Assembly: GCF_963678635.1 (NCBI RefSeq)
Contig: NC_087065.1
Span: 39,345,599-39,409,598, forward strand
DNA from: Symsagittifera roscoffensis
Taxonomy: Eukaryota; Xenacoelomorpha; Acoela; Convolutidae
Length of the DNA stretch: 64,000 nucleotides
Direction of reading: 5' to 3'
In this document: positions 33,701 through 44,039 of the stretch, piece by piece
How positions within the stretch are numbered: position 1 is the first letter of the stretch
Layout of the letters: every line of letters starts with the position of its first letter
Notes under the pieces: model-generated
Told to the model about the DNA's origin: nothing
What the model saw: the letters and a program-made list of their open reading frames with translations, nothing else
Databases searched by the model: none
Position numbers and translations under genes: made by a program

Positions 33701-36604
33701 TTCGGTTGGAAAAAAAAGAAGGTTTGTACTAATACACTCGCTTCACATTAATAAATTGTCAATGCCATGGAGCAAAAGTGCCAAAAAACAAATAGACACA
33801 ATTTTGCATGAAATAATTTGGAATACAATAAACTGCGCATCCGCACTAACTTTGAATATAATAAATTGAAATGCACAAAGCCAAATTATGTATAAATTAT
33901 GCTCATGTCAACAAAACTGCGAGATGAATTGAGCCCAAAAACTTATTAAATCGAGTTTAAATTATTGTACCGCTTTTTTAAACAAATGGTTAAAATTCGG
34001 TTCATTTGATGAGTTAAAAATGCATCAACTGTGTTACTATTGGAACGTCAAAGCACATGCTGTCAAAAAGTTGCGAAGGTGCCCCAAAAGTGGCACCAAT
34101 ATTTGCTACTTAAGTTAGAAAAAAAGATAGGCGTACTATCACACTACGCTCGCTAAGGCACGCAGTGTAAACCTCATAGAAAATCGAGCTGAAACACACA
34201 AATAAAAATCCGTTTTTATTTACAAACTCTTAATTTTATGATTTATTTTTCCATAAAACTTCAGCCCAACTTCAACCCTTCCATTTTCGGATCTAGAAGA
34301 CATTCACATTTTTCTAACGCCATTTGCACTATTTTTGACGAAGAGTGTAAATTACTTTCTAGTTAGCAATGAATTAGAATTGAACTTGTGTGGTTATTGG
34401 TCGTAGGCGAAGACAGCATCTGAACAAAAGCCTGGAACCTAGGCTCCAAAAAACTAAGAAAACAAAAAAAAAATTGGCAACAAGTTAAATTTTTTGAAAA
34501 TTTTTCATTCCCAAGAAGGCACTAAAAAAAGTTCGAAAACTGATGTGAAAATAAGTTTTCATCGTTTAAGTTGAAGCTCAAAGCCTTAGTATAAGCCTGC
34601 TCGCTCGGTTTACTCTCAAGACTAAACACTTCCAACCCGCTTTTCTCGAAAGAGGAAACTTTTTGTAAAATTTCTAATATCGTTCGAATCACGACTAAAG
34701 GGCTTGCGATTAACTTTGATGATTATAAGGGTGATTATTTTTGGTACCTGAACTTTTGCGTGAAAAAAAACAAACCCATTCGAAGACAAACTTACTCCAC
34801 ACTTTCAGTCGTCGGAATAATAAATCACTTCGTTCATACTTAGTTAGCTCCGAAATGTCTCAAAACACTATTTGAAGCAAATAATTTATCCGCGATGAAA
34901 AGAACACTTAAGCGATTCAACTGTGATAGCCCATTCATAAATTCCCGGGCTCTTTTTTTTACAAGAAAAATGATATTTTTTCTTTGCAATAAATTTATGA
35001 AGAAAACACACAAGAAGAACTTTCAGGTTAGTTATAGCTTTCAATTGCGACATACCACCCTTATTATCAACATAAATCAAGACCCCGCCCTTTTATTCAA
35101 CCCAAAACATTGATGTGGCGCAGGATCGGACACCCAGAAGGTAGGTTGTAAAAACATTATTGATAGGTTCTCCTCTCCTCAATGACATGTATTCGCTATA
35201 TTCGATCGCAGTCGCTGTTGTCTCTAAGAATATCAGATTTTGATGGAGACGGAAGCTTGAAAAGAATCATACCTCGCCTACACTGTCGTCTTCCTACACT
35301 GTCTCAAACGCTCCGCCAGCAAAGAGTTCAAAAATATCATTGATGTTGTAGGAATATAATCAATACTGATTTGATTTTTATCTTTTCTTCAAATACCACT
35401 AGAATGCGACTAATATACTTGAAGCGAAGCCTCTGAGCAACGGAAATGCGGCATCTCGATAAATTTCATGTACTTTAATAACACATACCATATTGACCGA
35501 GGAGCAGTTGGTCCAAATGAGACCTGCGAGCTATGACCTGAGAAATGAACAGTCCCACGTAGATGACGAGGAGTCCCAGAGTCGAGTCAAGAAGGAAACT
35601 GATGATGTACCTACAAACATAAACATTTCGTGTCAGACTAGCTAACCGCTGCAAAATGTCATGAGTAAGGCTGAAGTGATCATTCGAGTTGATACGATTT
35701 TATTCAATTATTCAAGAGTTTCTTTGCAAACTATAAGACATTAGTTCGAAGATAATCATATACGGTATTATCACTCGTCGCAGTTTATTTACAGAAATGT
35801 TCATCTAATTCATTTTGGCATTCACATATTTTGCCCCTTCTGAAACTATTGGTACATTTCGCCCCACACACAATTCGCCCTCAAGTATATAAAGCGGCGA
35901 TTGATTAACTAATAAATCAGGGGCAAATTGTGTGAGGACGAAATGTGTCAAATTATGAGGGATAAAAGTGTGAGGGGCGAAATGTGCCACAAAATTTCAG
36001 AGGGGCGAAATAAATGTGGTACCTAACGCCCACATTCGTTCAATTTATAGTCTTCTAAGGTTTTGAGTATATATAGATAAACAGATATCACTTTGATATC
36101 AGAAATAATACATAGCGCACAAACCATGTGCAGGGATCCCCGCTGTAATAACTAGAGGTGAAGATGTTGATAAAGTGGATCAGAGCGGCTCCTACTGCCT
36201 GCTTTGAAGTGTCGTAGAACCTAAAAGCCTTCAATTCAACAGCCCTGGTTACAAATTTGATAATTGGTTCCCAAATTTGATAATTGGTTCCCAAACGCCT
36301 TCAATTCAACAGCCCTGGTTACAAATTTGATAATTGGTTCCCTAGAACAGGCAAGAATGAAAGATTTGTTGCGCCATTTGCAAAATTAATTCAAAAACAA
36401 ACCAGTGAAAAAATGCGCATGCTGTTTTCGAACATCATAAGTTCGTGTTCTATCTAATTTACGGGACCCAACTATCAGGCTTTAGTTCAATATTGACAAA
36501 ATTGATTGCAAAATGAAACAGCATTCCAAATTTACTCACCAAATTTTCAAGTTTCTCCGAACATCAGGTGGTTCTCTAATTCTCTTTACTAAAACGAATA
36601 ACAG
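30630..36604 (-). CDS. STIMATE: STIMATE / TMEM110 homologue, seven exons, N-terminus missing
   Basis: Joins 36604-36540, 36220-36125, 35610-35489, 32019-31901, 31662-31576, 31001-30867 and 30752-30630 (248 codons). Conserved landmarks in order: KRIREP, DTSKQAVG, IHFINI, GDPCTW, FLLDSTLGLLVIYVG, the VEKLS helix, SPDLELIVTMLIIPF, NALMFWLVDNFLM and a C-terminal acidic tail. These are the signature blocks of STIMATE, a multi-pass ER protein that binds STIM1 at ER-plasma membrane contacts and promotes store-operated Ca2+ entry (family knowledge). About four hydrophobic segments are visible. All splice phases agree, and the gene looks intact apart from the unseen first exon (~45 residues expected). 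The 35488-32020 intron is 3.5 kb and full of SINEs. Confidence 0.92.
30867..31001 (-). CDS. STIMATE: STIMATE exon with ALMFWLVDNFLM
   Basis: Acceptor AATGCAG at 31002, donor CAG|GTCAGA. Encodes the last membrane helix, then a cytosolic segment ending GPNKDQFGDAQ. Confidence 0.92.
31335..31425 (+). repeat. tRNA-like SINE head in a STIMATE intron
   Basis: GGCATGGTGGCGCTCCGGTA, then a B-box-like AGTTCAAATCACACG. Plus orientation, unlike the other SINEs here. Confidence 0.5.
31576..31662 (-). CDS. STIMATE: STIMATE exon with SPDLELIVTMLIIPF
   Basis: Acceptor TTTAG at 31663. Two donors are possible; GTTAGC at 31575 is chosen because it keeps the conserved VN before ALMFW. The other, GTAAAC at 31581, would drop two residues. 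Confidence 0.88.
31901..32019 (-). CDS. STIMATE: STIMATE exon with the VEKLS helix
   Basis: Acceptor TTGTAG at 32020, donor AAG|GTAATC. Encodes HTTSEQVRAWLSQFAVYLVV and onward to PHFWHK; the Glu-Lys inside a membrane helix is a family feature. Confidence 0.9.
32185..32690 (-). repeat. Family B SINE with extension, in the 3.5-kb STIMATE intron
   Basis: Tail hairpin GCGAAGCTGCGCTTCGC (perfect, 32196-32212), a decayed head ending at TGGCGCAGAT near 32352, then the shared extension to the TTGCGACTTAGGTTGG block at ~32640. Confidence 0.7.
32875..33062 (-). repeat. Family B SINE
   Basis: Decayed copy: tail AGTTGCTCTTCGCAAGCATTAG near 32876 and B box GGATCGATTCGGCC near 33003-32990. Confidence 0.6.
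33104..34170 (-). repeat. Family B SINE with long extension
   Basis: Tail hairpin GCGAAGCTGCGCTTCG at 33112, B box GATTCGAATCCTACC near 33235-33221, A-box-like TGGCTGAATAGATAG near 33290. The extension contains two partial internal repeats (blocks at 33590-33720 and 34010-34150). Confidence 0.65.
34171..35488. other. STIMATE intron, nothing recognised
   Basis: AT-rich; no exon or clear repeat seen apart from short poly-A/T runs. Confidence 0.4.
35489..35610 (-). CDS. STIMATE: STIMATE exon with the FLLDSTLG helix
   Basis: Acceptor TTGTAG at 35611, donor ATG|GTATGT. Encodes YIISFLLDSTLGLLVIYVG and a short basic stretch, ending QY plus one base of a Gly codon. Confidence 0.92.
35826..36023. 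mobile_element. Foldback element built of TTTCGCCCCTCACA words
   Basis: Left arm TTTTGCCCCTTCTGAAACTA... is matched by the reverse complement of the right arm (TTTCGCCCCTCTGAAATTTTG...). Words such as CATTTCGCCCC(TCACAC) occur five or so times across both arms. Lies in a STIMATE intron. Confidence 0.7.
36125..36220 (-). CDS. STIMATE: STIMATE exon with DTSKQAVG
   Basis: Acceptor TTTTAG at 36221, donor ATG|GTTTGT. Encodes FYDTSKQAVGAALIHFINIF and on to GDPCT, the most conserved part of the family, including a membrane helix. Confidence 0.92.
36226..36345. repeat. Short tandem duplication next to a STIMATE acceptor
   Basis: CCTTCAATTCAACAGCCCTG...ATTTGATAATTGGTTCCC occurs twice, with an extra ATTTGATAATTGGTTCCC between. 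It borders the acceptor at 36221 and forms part of the intron end. Confidence 0.85.
36540..36604 (-). CDS. STIMATE: STIMATE exon (first found)
   Basis: Acceptor after a pyrimidine tract ending CATCTTCAG, donor G|GTGAGT. Encodes LLFVLVKRIREPPDVRRNLKI plus two bases of a Trp codon. An in-frame TGA lies upstream of the acceptor, so the reading frame must be opened by an upstream exon. Confidence 0.88.
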
Positions 36605-37415
36605 CTGAAGATGGCGTCAGAGCAAGGAATGGAGAACGCTGTCAAATTTTCGCTTGAGTGAAATTTTATTAAAAGCAAATCAATACCGACGCTTTTGGTT
36701 TATTATAGGGGCGGGAAGGATCACTGGCGCAAGGTCTGTATTTTTTTCCTGCCAATTTTAATTATAAAATGAAGCTGGTACGGAGGCCAAGTTTTTCTTT
36801 TATTTTTTAAAATTTTCGTTTCAAATAATTGCAGTCGGTACTTTTTGTGCTATTTGCACATGAACCGATTACCTTTGTTTTGTACGCAACTCTGAGACAA
36901 ACAAAACTAATTGAATAAACATCTTTTTTTTCAAATTTCAAGTTTCCTGAAAACATCAACGTATAACGTCCATGATTGCCAATTTTTTTCCATTCCCAAT
37001 TTGAGAAACTGGATTACCAGGTTTGTTTTAAAATTATGCTGCGAAATCTTCAAACTCAAATCTCATTCTAAAACTATAACCTAACTCCATTGTTTTGCCC
37101 TATTTTGTATCGATCACTCACTCTCTAATTAAGATGCAGGGTCCGTTTTTGAATTTTCCCCAGCCAATTTCGACAACCTGAAGAAAAACTCATGTGGACG
37201 TCAAGCCTTATTGGCCGGGATTTGGATTCTTAGAAAATCAAAAAAAAAAATAGTTGCGAAAAAGCTGGTCTCACCATTTTTCATTTTTTGACTAAATTAG
37301 ACGAAATTTAGTGAGAAGCTGACCTCCCTAATTTACTTCGCTGACATTACCGCTCATTCTTGTACTTTTCACCTAATTCAAACGCTCTTTCCAGAGAAAA
37401 AAAATTAAAGGAAAT
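36605..37415. other. Upstream STIMATE intron, nothing recognised
   Basis: The missing N-terminal exon was looked for here and to ~43 kb on the minus strand without success. Confidence 0.35.
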
Positions 37416-37460
37416 TTAGACACAGAGGCGAAGCTGAGCGTCTCACCTTTTACGATACAA
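37416..37460 (-). repeat. SINE tail motif (decayed hairpin)
   Basis: ACACAGAGGCGAAGCTGAGCG at 37420-37440. The right arm of the hairpin is damaged. Confidence 0.55.
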
Positions 37461-37724
37461 AAATGAATGACTGTGGCAAAGATTAATTGAAAGCAAAAAT
37501 CAAAAATTGAAGAAAAAAAAACCTTCAAAAACTGTTTTGTCAAGACATAAAAATTGCAAGAAAAAAGCAAAAAAGATCCCGAACAAAATAACCTGCATCA
37601 TCAGAAATTTTACATGGAGCTTTCGGAAAGCTAGAAAGAAGTCGAACTTTCAAAAAAGTCGTTCTGCAGGGACAAACCGGCAAAAATAAGCAGACAGGCA
37701 AAAATCTAAAAAGCCAATATTTCA

Positions 37725-37805
37725 GTTTAAAAAAACAGATTCAGACTAGAATCGAACTCCAGGTCCTCGTTGGCAAGCATGGGCGTTGAAGCAACTGAGA
37801 AAAAA
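37725..37805 (-). repeat. tRNA-derived SINE (family A)
   Basis: B box GGAGTTCGATTCTAG near 37765-37750 next to a CTGTTTTTTTAAAC body. Confidence 0.5.
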
Positions 37806-37859
37806 GCTGAATCGTCAGTAAAAAATTGCGCTACGGGAATTAGGTCGACAAAATGTATA

Positions 37860-38476
37860 TGGTTTTCAATGCGTCTTCGGCGTTTTGAAGACCACACTTA
37901 GGCTTGTTGGCTGGTTACTGCCACATGGGCTCAGTTGGATGTCTACTGACCGTTTAGCCCTCAATGAGCTCTGCTGATGTTAGAGAGGTTTCAAGGGATG
38001 GGACACAGTTAGTAGAAGCAGTAACCGTAAAGGGAACAAGTTCAAGTTTTGTTTATGAAACCGAATAGGGGTACCTACGACTAGCGAGTTTCAGAAATTA
38101 TAGGTGATGAATTTGAACTAACTTCTTCTTTAATTTGGTTTTATACCGACTACGATTGAACAATCACTTTAAATACTGATACAGAGCTTGGACTTTATGT
38201 CAATAACCTGTCTAGACAATGCCTTAAATCTGCTGCTTTGTTTATTCAAACTTGAGTATTTTTTTTCCAATATTTTCTTTTATGTTTTCAGATTTATACA
38301 TTTTTCCTTGTCTTTGAAGATCACAAATTTGTCTTTCGTTTGATAAAACGGGCAGTGCTGTGTAACCAAATTGGGTTCGTTAACTGTCCCCTCACTGTTT
38401 CTGGTGCTTCATATTTAAATTCTCGTTGTATGCAAATTTACCATTAACAATGAAAATAAATTCTTTCTTTCTTTAA
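37860..38476 (+). repeat. Probable LINE 3' untranslated end with TTTC tail
   Basis: More GC-rich than its surroundings, with no open frame, ending AATAAATTCTTTCTTTCTTT. That end is typical of non-LTR elements with a short tandem-repeat tail. Clade not assignable. Confidence 0.45.
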
Positions 38477-38514
38477 AAATAAGCAGACGGATGATAGTCC
38501 GAGCAAGCACTAAA

Positions 38515-38725
38515 CTGCAAAAAAAACAGTTCCTCGCCAGAGTCGAACCACAAGCCTTTGTCTTCTAAATCTCTGTGTGCGTTATCTCTGCGCCACATGC
38601 GCCAGGTAGTTAACTGAATTTAAAATAAAGGAATTATATGAGTGAGTTCAGGAACCAGGAGGTGAGTCCTGTAAAGAAAGATATTTACGGGGAAAAAGTC
38701 TAGTACCCGATTGCAATACCCTTGC
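38515..38725 (-). repeat. tRNA-derived SINE (family A)
   Basis: Well-preserved head: TGGCGCAGAGATAACGC and GGTTCGACTCT on the minus strand. The far side shares the GTCTAGTACCCGATTGCAAT block with 9180-9210. Confidence 0.7.
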
Positions 38726-41410
38726 TTATCGCGAGGGTAATAACCAAAAATCACAAAAAAAAACAGACTCCGACGAAATGTTGTGGCACTTCCACAGCAA
38801 GCGGCTTTCTTTGTCTACTTTTCAATAAAAGCACTAATTTTCGAAAATGAACAGCTATCATTAGAACAGAAATCCAAATCTGTATTTACACACAAGACAC
38901 CATTTCTTACACATGTGGAAAAAACAGGATCTGTAAATCAATGCCATATATGTAAATCAACAGGATAAGTCGAAAAACCATGAGAAAAAGATAATGATAC
39001 GACCTGACTGCCGTGGCAACTATTGAAGAATTATAATGAAAATCAAACAAAACAACCGAAAAATCCAAAAAATAGTCGGTTGCAAAAGCAAAATTCCCAA
39101 TTATAGCAGCAAAAATGATGAGAAACTAACATCTTCTGTGAGCAGCGCTGGCTGGTATCGGCAACGAAAAACCCGGTTACGGTACCCTACATGTCCATAC
39201 ATTCAGCAGTACATACCTGTGAAAAAAGAATCCTCAAAAACAAAAGTTTCATTAACTTCAGTTATGCAAGTAAATCAATCACAACTTTATCAAAAAGAGC
39301 ACCAGTAATATTTATAAACAATGATAGTCGGTTGCTGTGCAAGTAGCACCGAATGTTCCGAACATATTTTAGAAAAAAAAACTAAAACAAATTTTCTTTA
39401 TTAATTTAGTGATGTTTTTTTTGTGCGAGGTTTAATATGAAAAGATTGAAAAAAAGACTAAAACTTAGGCAAACATATTCGACACTCTGAGGGAAAATGG
39501 CAAGATAGACAAAAGCTTTAGTCGGAAAATGACAAGAAAAACAAAAAAACTTACAAAAATGTTGTTGCTGATTTTTTTTCTAATGTTTGATTCCCAAAAT
39601 GGCGCTTAAGACTTCACAAACCTGATTTATTAGTGTTGCTTTGAAGTTTCAGTGCTTGAATTGATTTTTACGGCTTATCCTTCTATAAAAGCCTTTTTAC
39701 GAGTGCTCGCTCGCGTTATTCGCTCGAAACAAGACTAGAAACAAAAAACTTCAAATCGGTTTTTCTCGACATTGAGGAAAATTTTTGAAAATTTCTAATG
39801 TCGTTCGAATTGCCACTGATGGGGCTTTCATATAATATATCACTCAACCCAGTCCGATGATTATTTATGGTACTTGATTTTCCGTGGAAAACAAAAAGAA
39901 AAAAGAACTAAAACACAGCCGAATACAAAGTTCCACCCCATTTTCAATGGTCGGAGCGGAGCTAAACACAACTTGCGATAGCACATAAAATATAATTTCA
40001 AGCTAGCAGATAGGAAAGAAAAGGAAAGGCACTGAATCCGAAAAAAAACAATTGCGAACTTCGAAAAGTAGAACAAATTCAAAATGTTGACTGGAATGAG
40101 TTTATATTTAAAGAAAACACGTCAAGAAATAAAATCAACGGCGCTTAGCAAAAATTCAAAAACAATTATCATGCGGCAACTGAGCCGAAAAAAAACTTGA
40201 GTGTATTCCCATAGCACCAAAATTCAAAATTTTTAGCATTTTATGAGCTTCAGAAGGGAGTATAGAATTATGCTCTCCTTGAAACTACACAAAAAACTAC
40301 ACAAAATTAGACCACTACGCCGATAAAATAGATGCCGTTATCATGACGTTAAGAGATGAACAAAGATACCAAGTGATTCAGCTAAACAAGTTGCTAGCCC
40401 GAAAAAACCAGCGTAAAAAAAACTTATATTTCGAAAAAGTTATTATTTTGGCTCACATTTCTTGCTGTTCGTATTTAATTTAAATTCTGCTTTGACACAC
40501 CAAAAACATAAAAAACTAAAATTTCAATTATTTTTATCAATTTCTATTGAAAGACTCTTCTAAGTTATTCAAAGAAACTTAGTTAATGTTGAATCTAAAT
40601 AGTTCTATACTCACTTTTACTGATTAGTTCGGTCAATTTTCGATACAGTTCGAAAATAATACAGCAGCAGACGAAAAAAAAAACAAAGCCATTGAAAAAT
40701 TTTCGAAATTCGGAGGAAAAAAAAACATTACTGTTCTTTGAATATTAACAATTTAGGGAAAACTCAAACAATTGGTACTTTTTTATTCTGCTGGAAAATC
40801 AGAAAACTAAAGTGCTTTGTAAAACTAAAAGTCATTCAAAATCTTCGTAGCCTTTGCACTTTTGCTGTTTGATAGTGGATTTTGCCTTAAGAAAGAAAAT
40901 GAACTGAACTCGAAAAGAAAGCAAAAAAAACCGCCAAAACTCAAATTTGAGCTCGAACAAATTTCAAGACTTTTCCTGAAAAATCTCAGCACGACCTGTA
41001 TAAGTGAAAACTACTTCGTAAGTGAAAACTACCTGAAAAAAAGAACAGTCAAACCTTTAATACACCAAAACTTGAGGTATTCAGACACCGAAACTTGGGT
41101 AAACTTCCATTGAGCGGCAAACGAAACTATTGTCATGCATTAAAAAATTCCGAAATTCCAAGATGTTTATTCTACTCTTTTTGCTACGGTGCGTAAAATT
41201 TCTGTTTGATTCAATGAAAAACAACATCAAATTTAGTCACATAGCCGACAAAACATGAGCCGAAACTATTGAAGCTTTTAAGTGAAAAAAAAAGATAAAC
41301 GGCAAGTATAATAAACTAGGGCTAGTAAATTTACAAACAACACGATAGAACCAAAACAATTGCACAACAAAAAAAATTGCTTACGACAACACATCAAACA
41401 ATAAGCCGAC
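38726..41410. other. AT-rich, no gene recognised
   Basis: Short open frames (38783-38968, 39036-39308, 40082-39861, 40862-41113) have no domains. A TTGCGATAGCACATAAA remnant of the SINE-tail sequence lies near 39972. Confidence 0.35.
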
Positions 41411-41414
41411 AACT

Positions 41415-42025
41415 TTTACACAGAGGCGGAGCTGGGCTTCACAAGCACTGGCGAGAACGCCCAAAAAGCAGCTCTAGAAAAAAAAAGAAATAAGCCTCAA
41501 ATTAGCAAAAACTCGGCTAGGTCTAGGATTCGATCTGCGACATACTGCAGTCAAGATATTTTGAGTCTCACGCATTATCCACTCAGCCATACAAGCTTAA
41601 CGACTGACAAACACTAGTCACGAATAAAGCGGCTACATATGCTAATAAATTTGCCAATGGGATTCAGCAAAAGTGGCACCAAATATTAAAGGACTCAATT
41701 TTGCAAGTAATAATTTGGATTAAAACAAACAGAAGGCATCCACGCCAACTTTGCATGTAACAAATCGCGAAGCATAAAGCTACATTATGTAAAAATTATG
41801 CATTTCAAAAAATTGCGAGATATATTGAGTTAGAAGTTTTCTGAAATCGAGTTTTCATTGTTGTATTGTTTGAAAAAAATCACTTCTTTCGGCTCATTTG
41901 ATAAATTAAGATGCATCAACTGTGTTAACTTATTACTATTCGAATGTCAACGCCCATGCTTTGAAAACGCTATAAAAAACCCCAAAAGTGGCGCCAATAT
42001 TTGCGGTTAGATTTAAAAAAATAAG
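41415..42025 (-). repeat. Family B SINE with extension; best Leu-tRNA-like head
   Basis: Minus strand: TGGCTGAGTGGATAATGC (A box), an anticodon-like loop ACTCAAAAT (CAA, Leu-type), a long variable region and B box AGATCGAATCC (41536-41526). Tail with GGAGCTGGGCTTC near 41430. The extension follows to ~42025. Confidence 0.7.
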
Positions 42026-43019
42026 GGTAATCATTGGAAATTGGAAACGAAAATTGGAAACAAGGTGACCGTAGTTTTGTATTTGCCCCCGAACTTACTT
42101 CCTCATACTCCCTGTCAAAGTGATTTGTTTAAACGTAGCCAAAGAACGTTGAAAAAGTATAACGAACAAAGAAACCGAAAAAAAATGACTGGAAATATTT
42201 GAACATCTTTTAACCTACGAATTAAAAATCGAATGAACAAAGAAAATCCTAAAAATAAGAGATAAGTACATGAGTGTAAATTTCGACTACTATGAACTGC
42301 CAACGCCGATTAATCAAAGATACGAATTTCAAAGAAAAAAAAGGCGTTAAAGCGTTTAGCATTTCTTGAAATAAGCATAAGTTGAGAAAACTGCGAACTT
42401 TCGAAAAGTAGTTTTCGACAACACTTTTGTTTTACCAATGACAAAAAGTCTTCAACGATACCTGTACGCCATCTGTGCAATATATTAAAAAAAACGAATA
42501 TATATGTTCAAACATTAATTAAATTGAAGGCACATATTTCTTATAAACAGAGGCGAAGCTGAGTATCTACCACTTTCGATTCCACACAACTCTAGCACTG
42601 CACAACAGACAAAAAACAAAGGAAAACTAATGTGTTGAAAAATCCACAATTACGAAAATTTGATAACTTCGTCAAAAACTAAAGGAAAGCTACCATGTTG
42701 AAAAAACTACAATTTCGAAAATTTGATAATTTCGTCAAGTTACCGGTATTCAAAAACAATTACCGAGCGGCAACTTGACAGAAAAAACACACTCGGATAA
42801 ACTCTCGTTCAGTCGAAAACAAAATTAGGGTTAAGAAAAACGCTAAGCAACAAAATTGTGAAAATCAAAGATTTTTACCAGAGGTATTCAAAAGTACATT
42901 GCAATTACAGTAATTGCAACTAAATTAATTGATTGTTGAACGTCTCCAATTACAATTAATTGATTGATGTTACCAATTAATAGGTGCTTTTATATTGGAA
43001 AGTAATATGATTGGTTCGT
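42026..43019. other. AT-rich, no gene recognised
   Basis: One SINE-tail remnant (CAGAGGCGAAGCTGAGTATC near 42548) and an AATTGATT-rich palindromic patch at 42895-42985 that may be the hAT left terminus. Confidence 0.35.
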
Positions 43020-43985
43020 ATAAATGCTGCGCACCGGTTGCTTCCTCCTAACACCGCAGATTAAGTTTTCGCATGATTTTGACATCTTTCTTGTTTTTCA
43101 GACTAAAAGCATGCCTGTGAAAGATGTGGGATACACCAAAAATGGCCTGTTCAAAGTTTTTCATGCAAATGACGCAGTTCTGTGGAAGCGCAGGTTCGTC
43201 AAGATACTGGTACAGAAAAGAACACTGACAGGACGACCTTGTTGAATCACAATAAGAAACAGCACCAAACGGAGCCGCCACAAGCAGGAAAACTGAGCGG
43301 ACACAATCAACTGCGACCAGAGCAGAAAAAGGAGACTCGATAGACCAGCATGTTTGCGATAGTTGAATGGTACATGAAGCTTCGTAATATTTTGGCACAA
43401 TCCTAGTTTCCTGCAGATGAAGCAATTAGCAACTATTAGAAATTAGATGGGATTTATAGCAACAGCCTGCAAAAATGTTGAAACCCCCGAATTGGAAAAG
43501 GAAATTGCAAATTTCAACTCGTTTCATAAAGTTCTACAACGTGAAGATGTAATAATGGGAGAAACGCGAGCTGTTTTTGATTCATTTCTTGAACATTACG
43601 GTTACCCCATGTAAAAGTACTAGGCGACAGGTGCTAGTATTATTCACTCTCCGATGTTTGAAATCCAAGATAGAAAATTTACTGAGATGTCATCATACAA
43701 GCGAGCTGTCTCGTCTAACTAGCCTTGGATGTGGTCTCCAATGTCCCCCAACATCGTCTTATGACAATTTTGCACTTGATAATTTTCAAAAAACGAAGAA
43801 TTAGGTTCATGCAAGGAAGAATTCATCATCACTAACATTTTACATCCAACATCTAACGTCATTGAACGGTTTTTTAGCAGCGCAACATATGCTTTTGATG
43901 ATAACCGTCAAGCGCTCCAAATTTAAAGCTTCATACTTCCATTCTGCGCTCAAAATTTATCAGAACCTTTGCCAATCAATTGATT
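43020..43985 (+). pseudogene. hAT-family DNA transposase remnant
   Basis: Read over two frames. A BED-type zinc finger is suggested at ~43105-43270 by CERCG... followed by TTLLNHNKKQH. From 43448 one frame with several stops contains VFDSFLEHYG and IIHSPMFEIQ, and ends near 43860-43915 with SNVIERFFSSATYAFDDNRQ, the hallmark of the hAT C-terminal dimerisation domain. The middle, including the catalytic core, is largely gone. The 125-residue minus frame over the same DNA is a shadow. Confidence 0.7.
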
Positions 43986-44039
43986 CTTTAATATATCAGT
44001 TCCCAGTCATTTTTCAATTTACAATCAGTGTATAACAAA

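Noticed and set aside
43048-43425. Minus-strand C-x2-C-x12-H-x4-H pattern suggesting a C2H2 zinc finger
   Set aside because: The plus strand of the same DNA reads as the BED finger and N-terminal part of a hAT transposase followed by its C-terminal domain, so the minus frame is a shadow.
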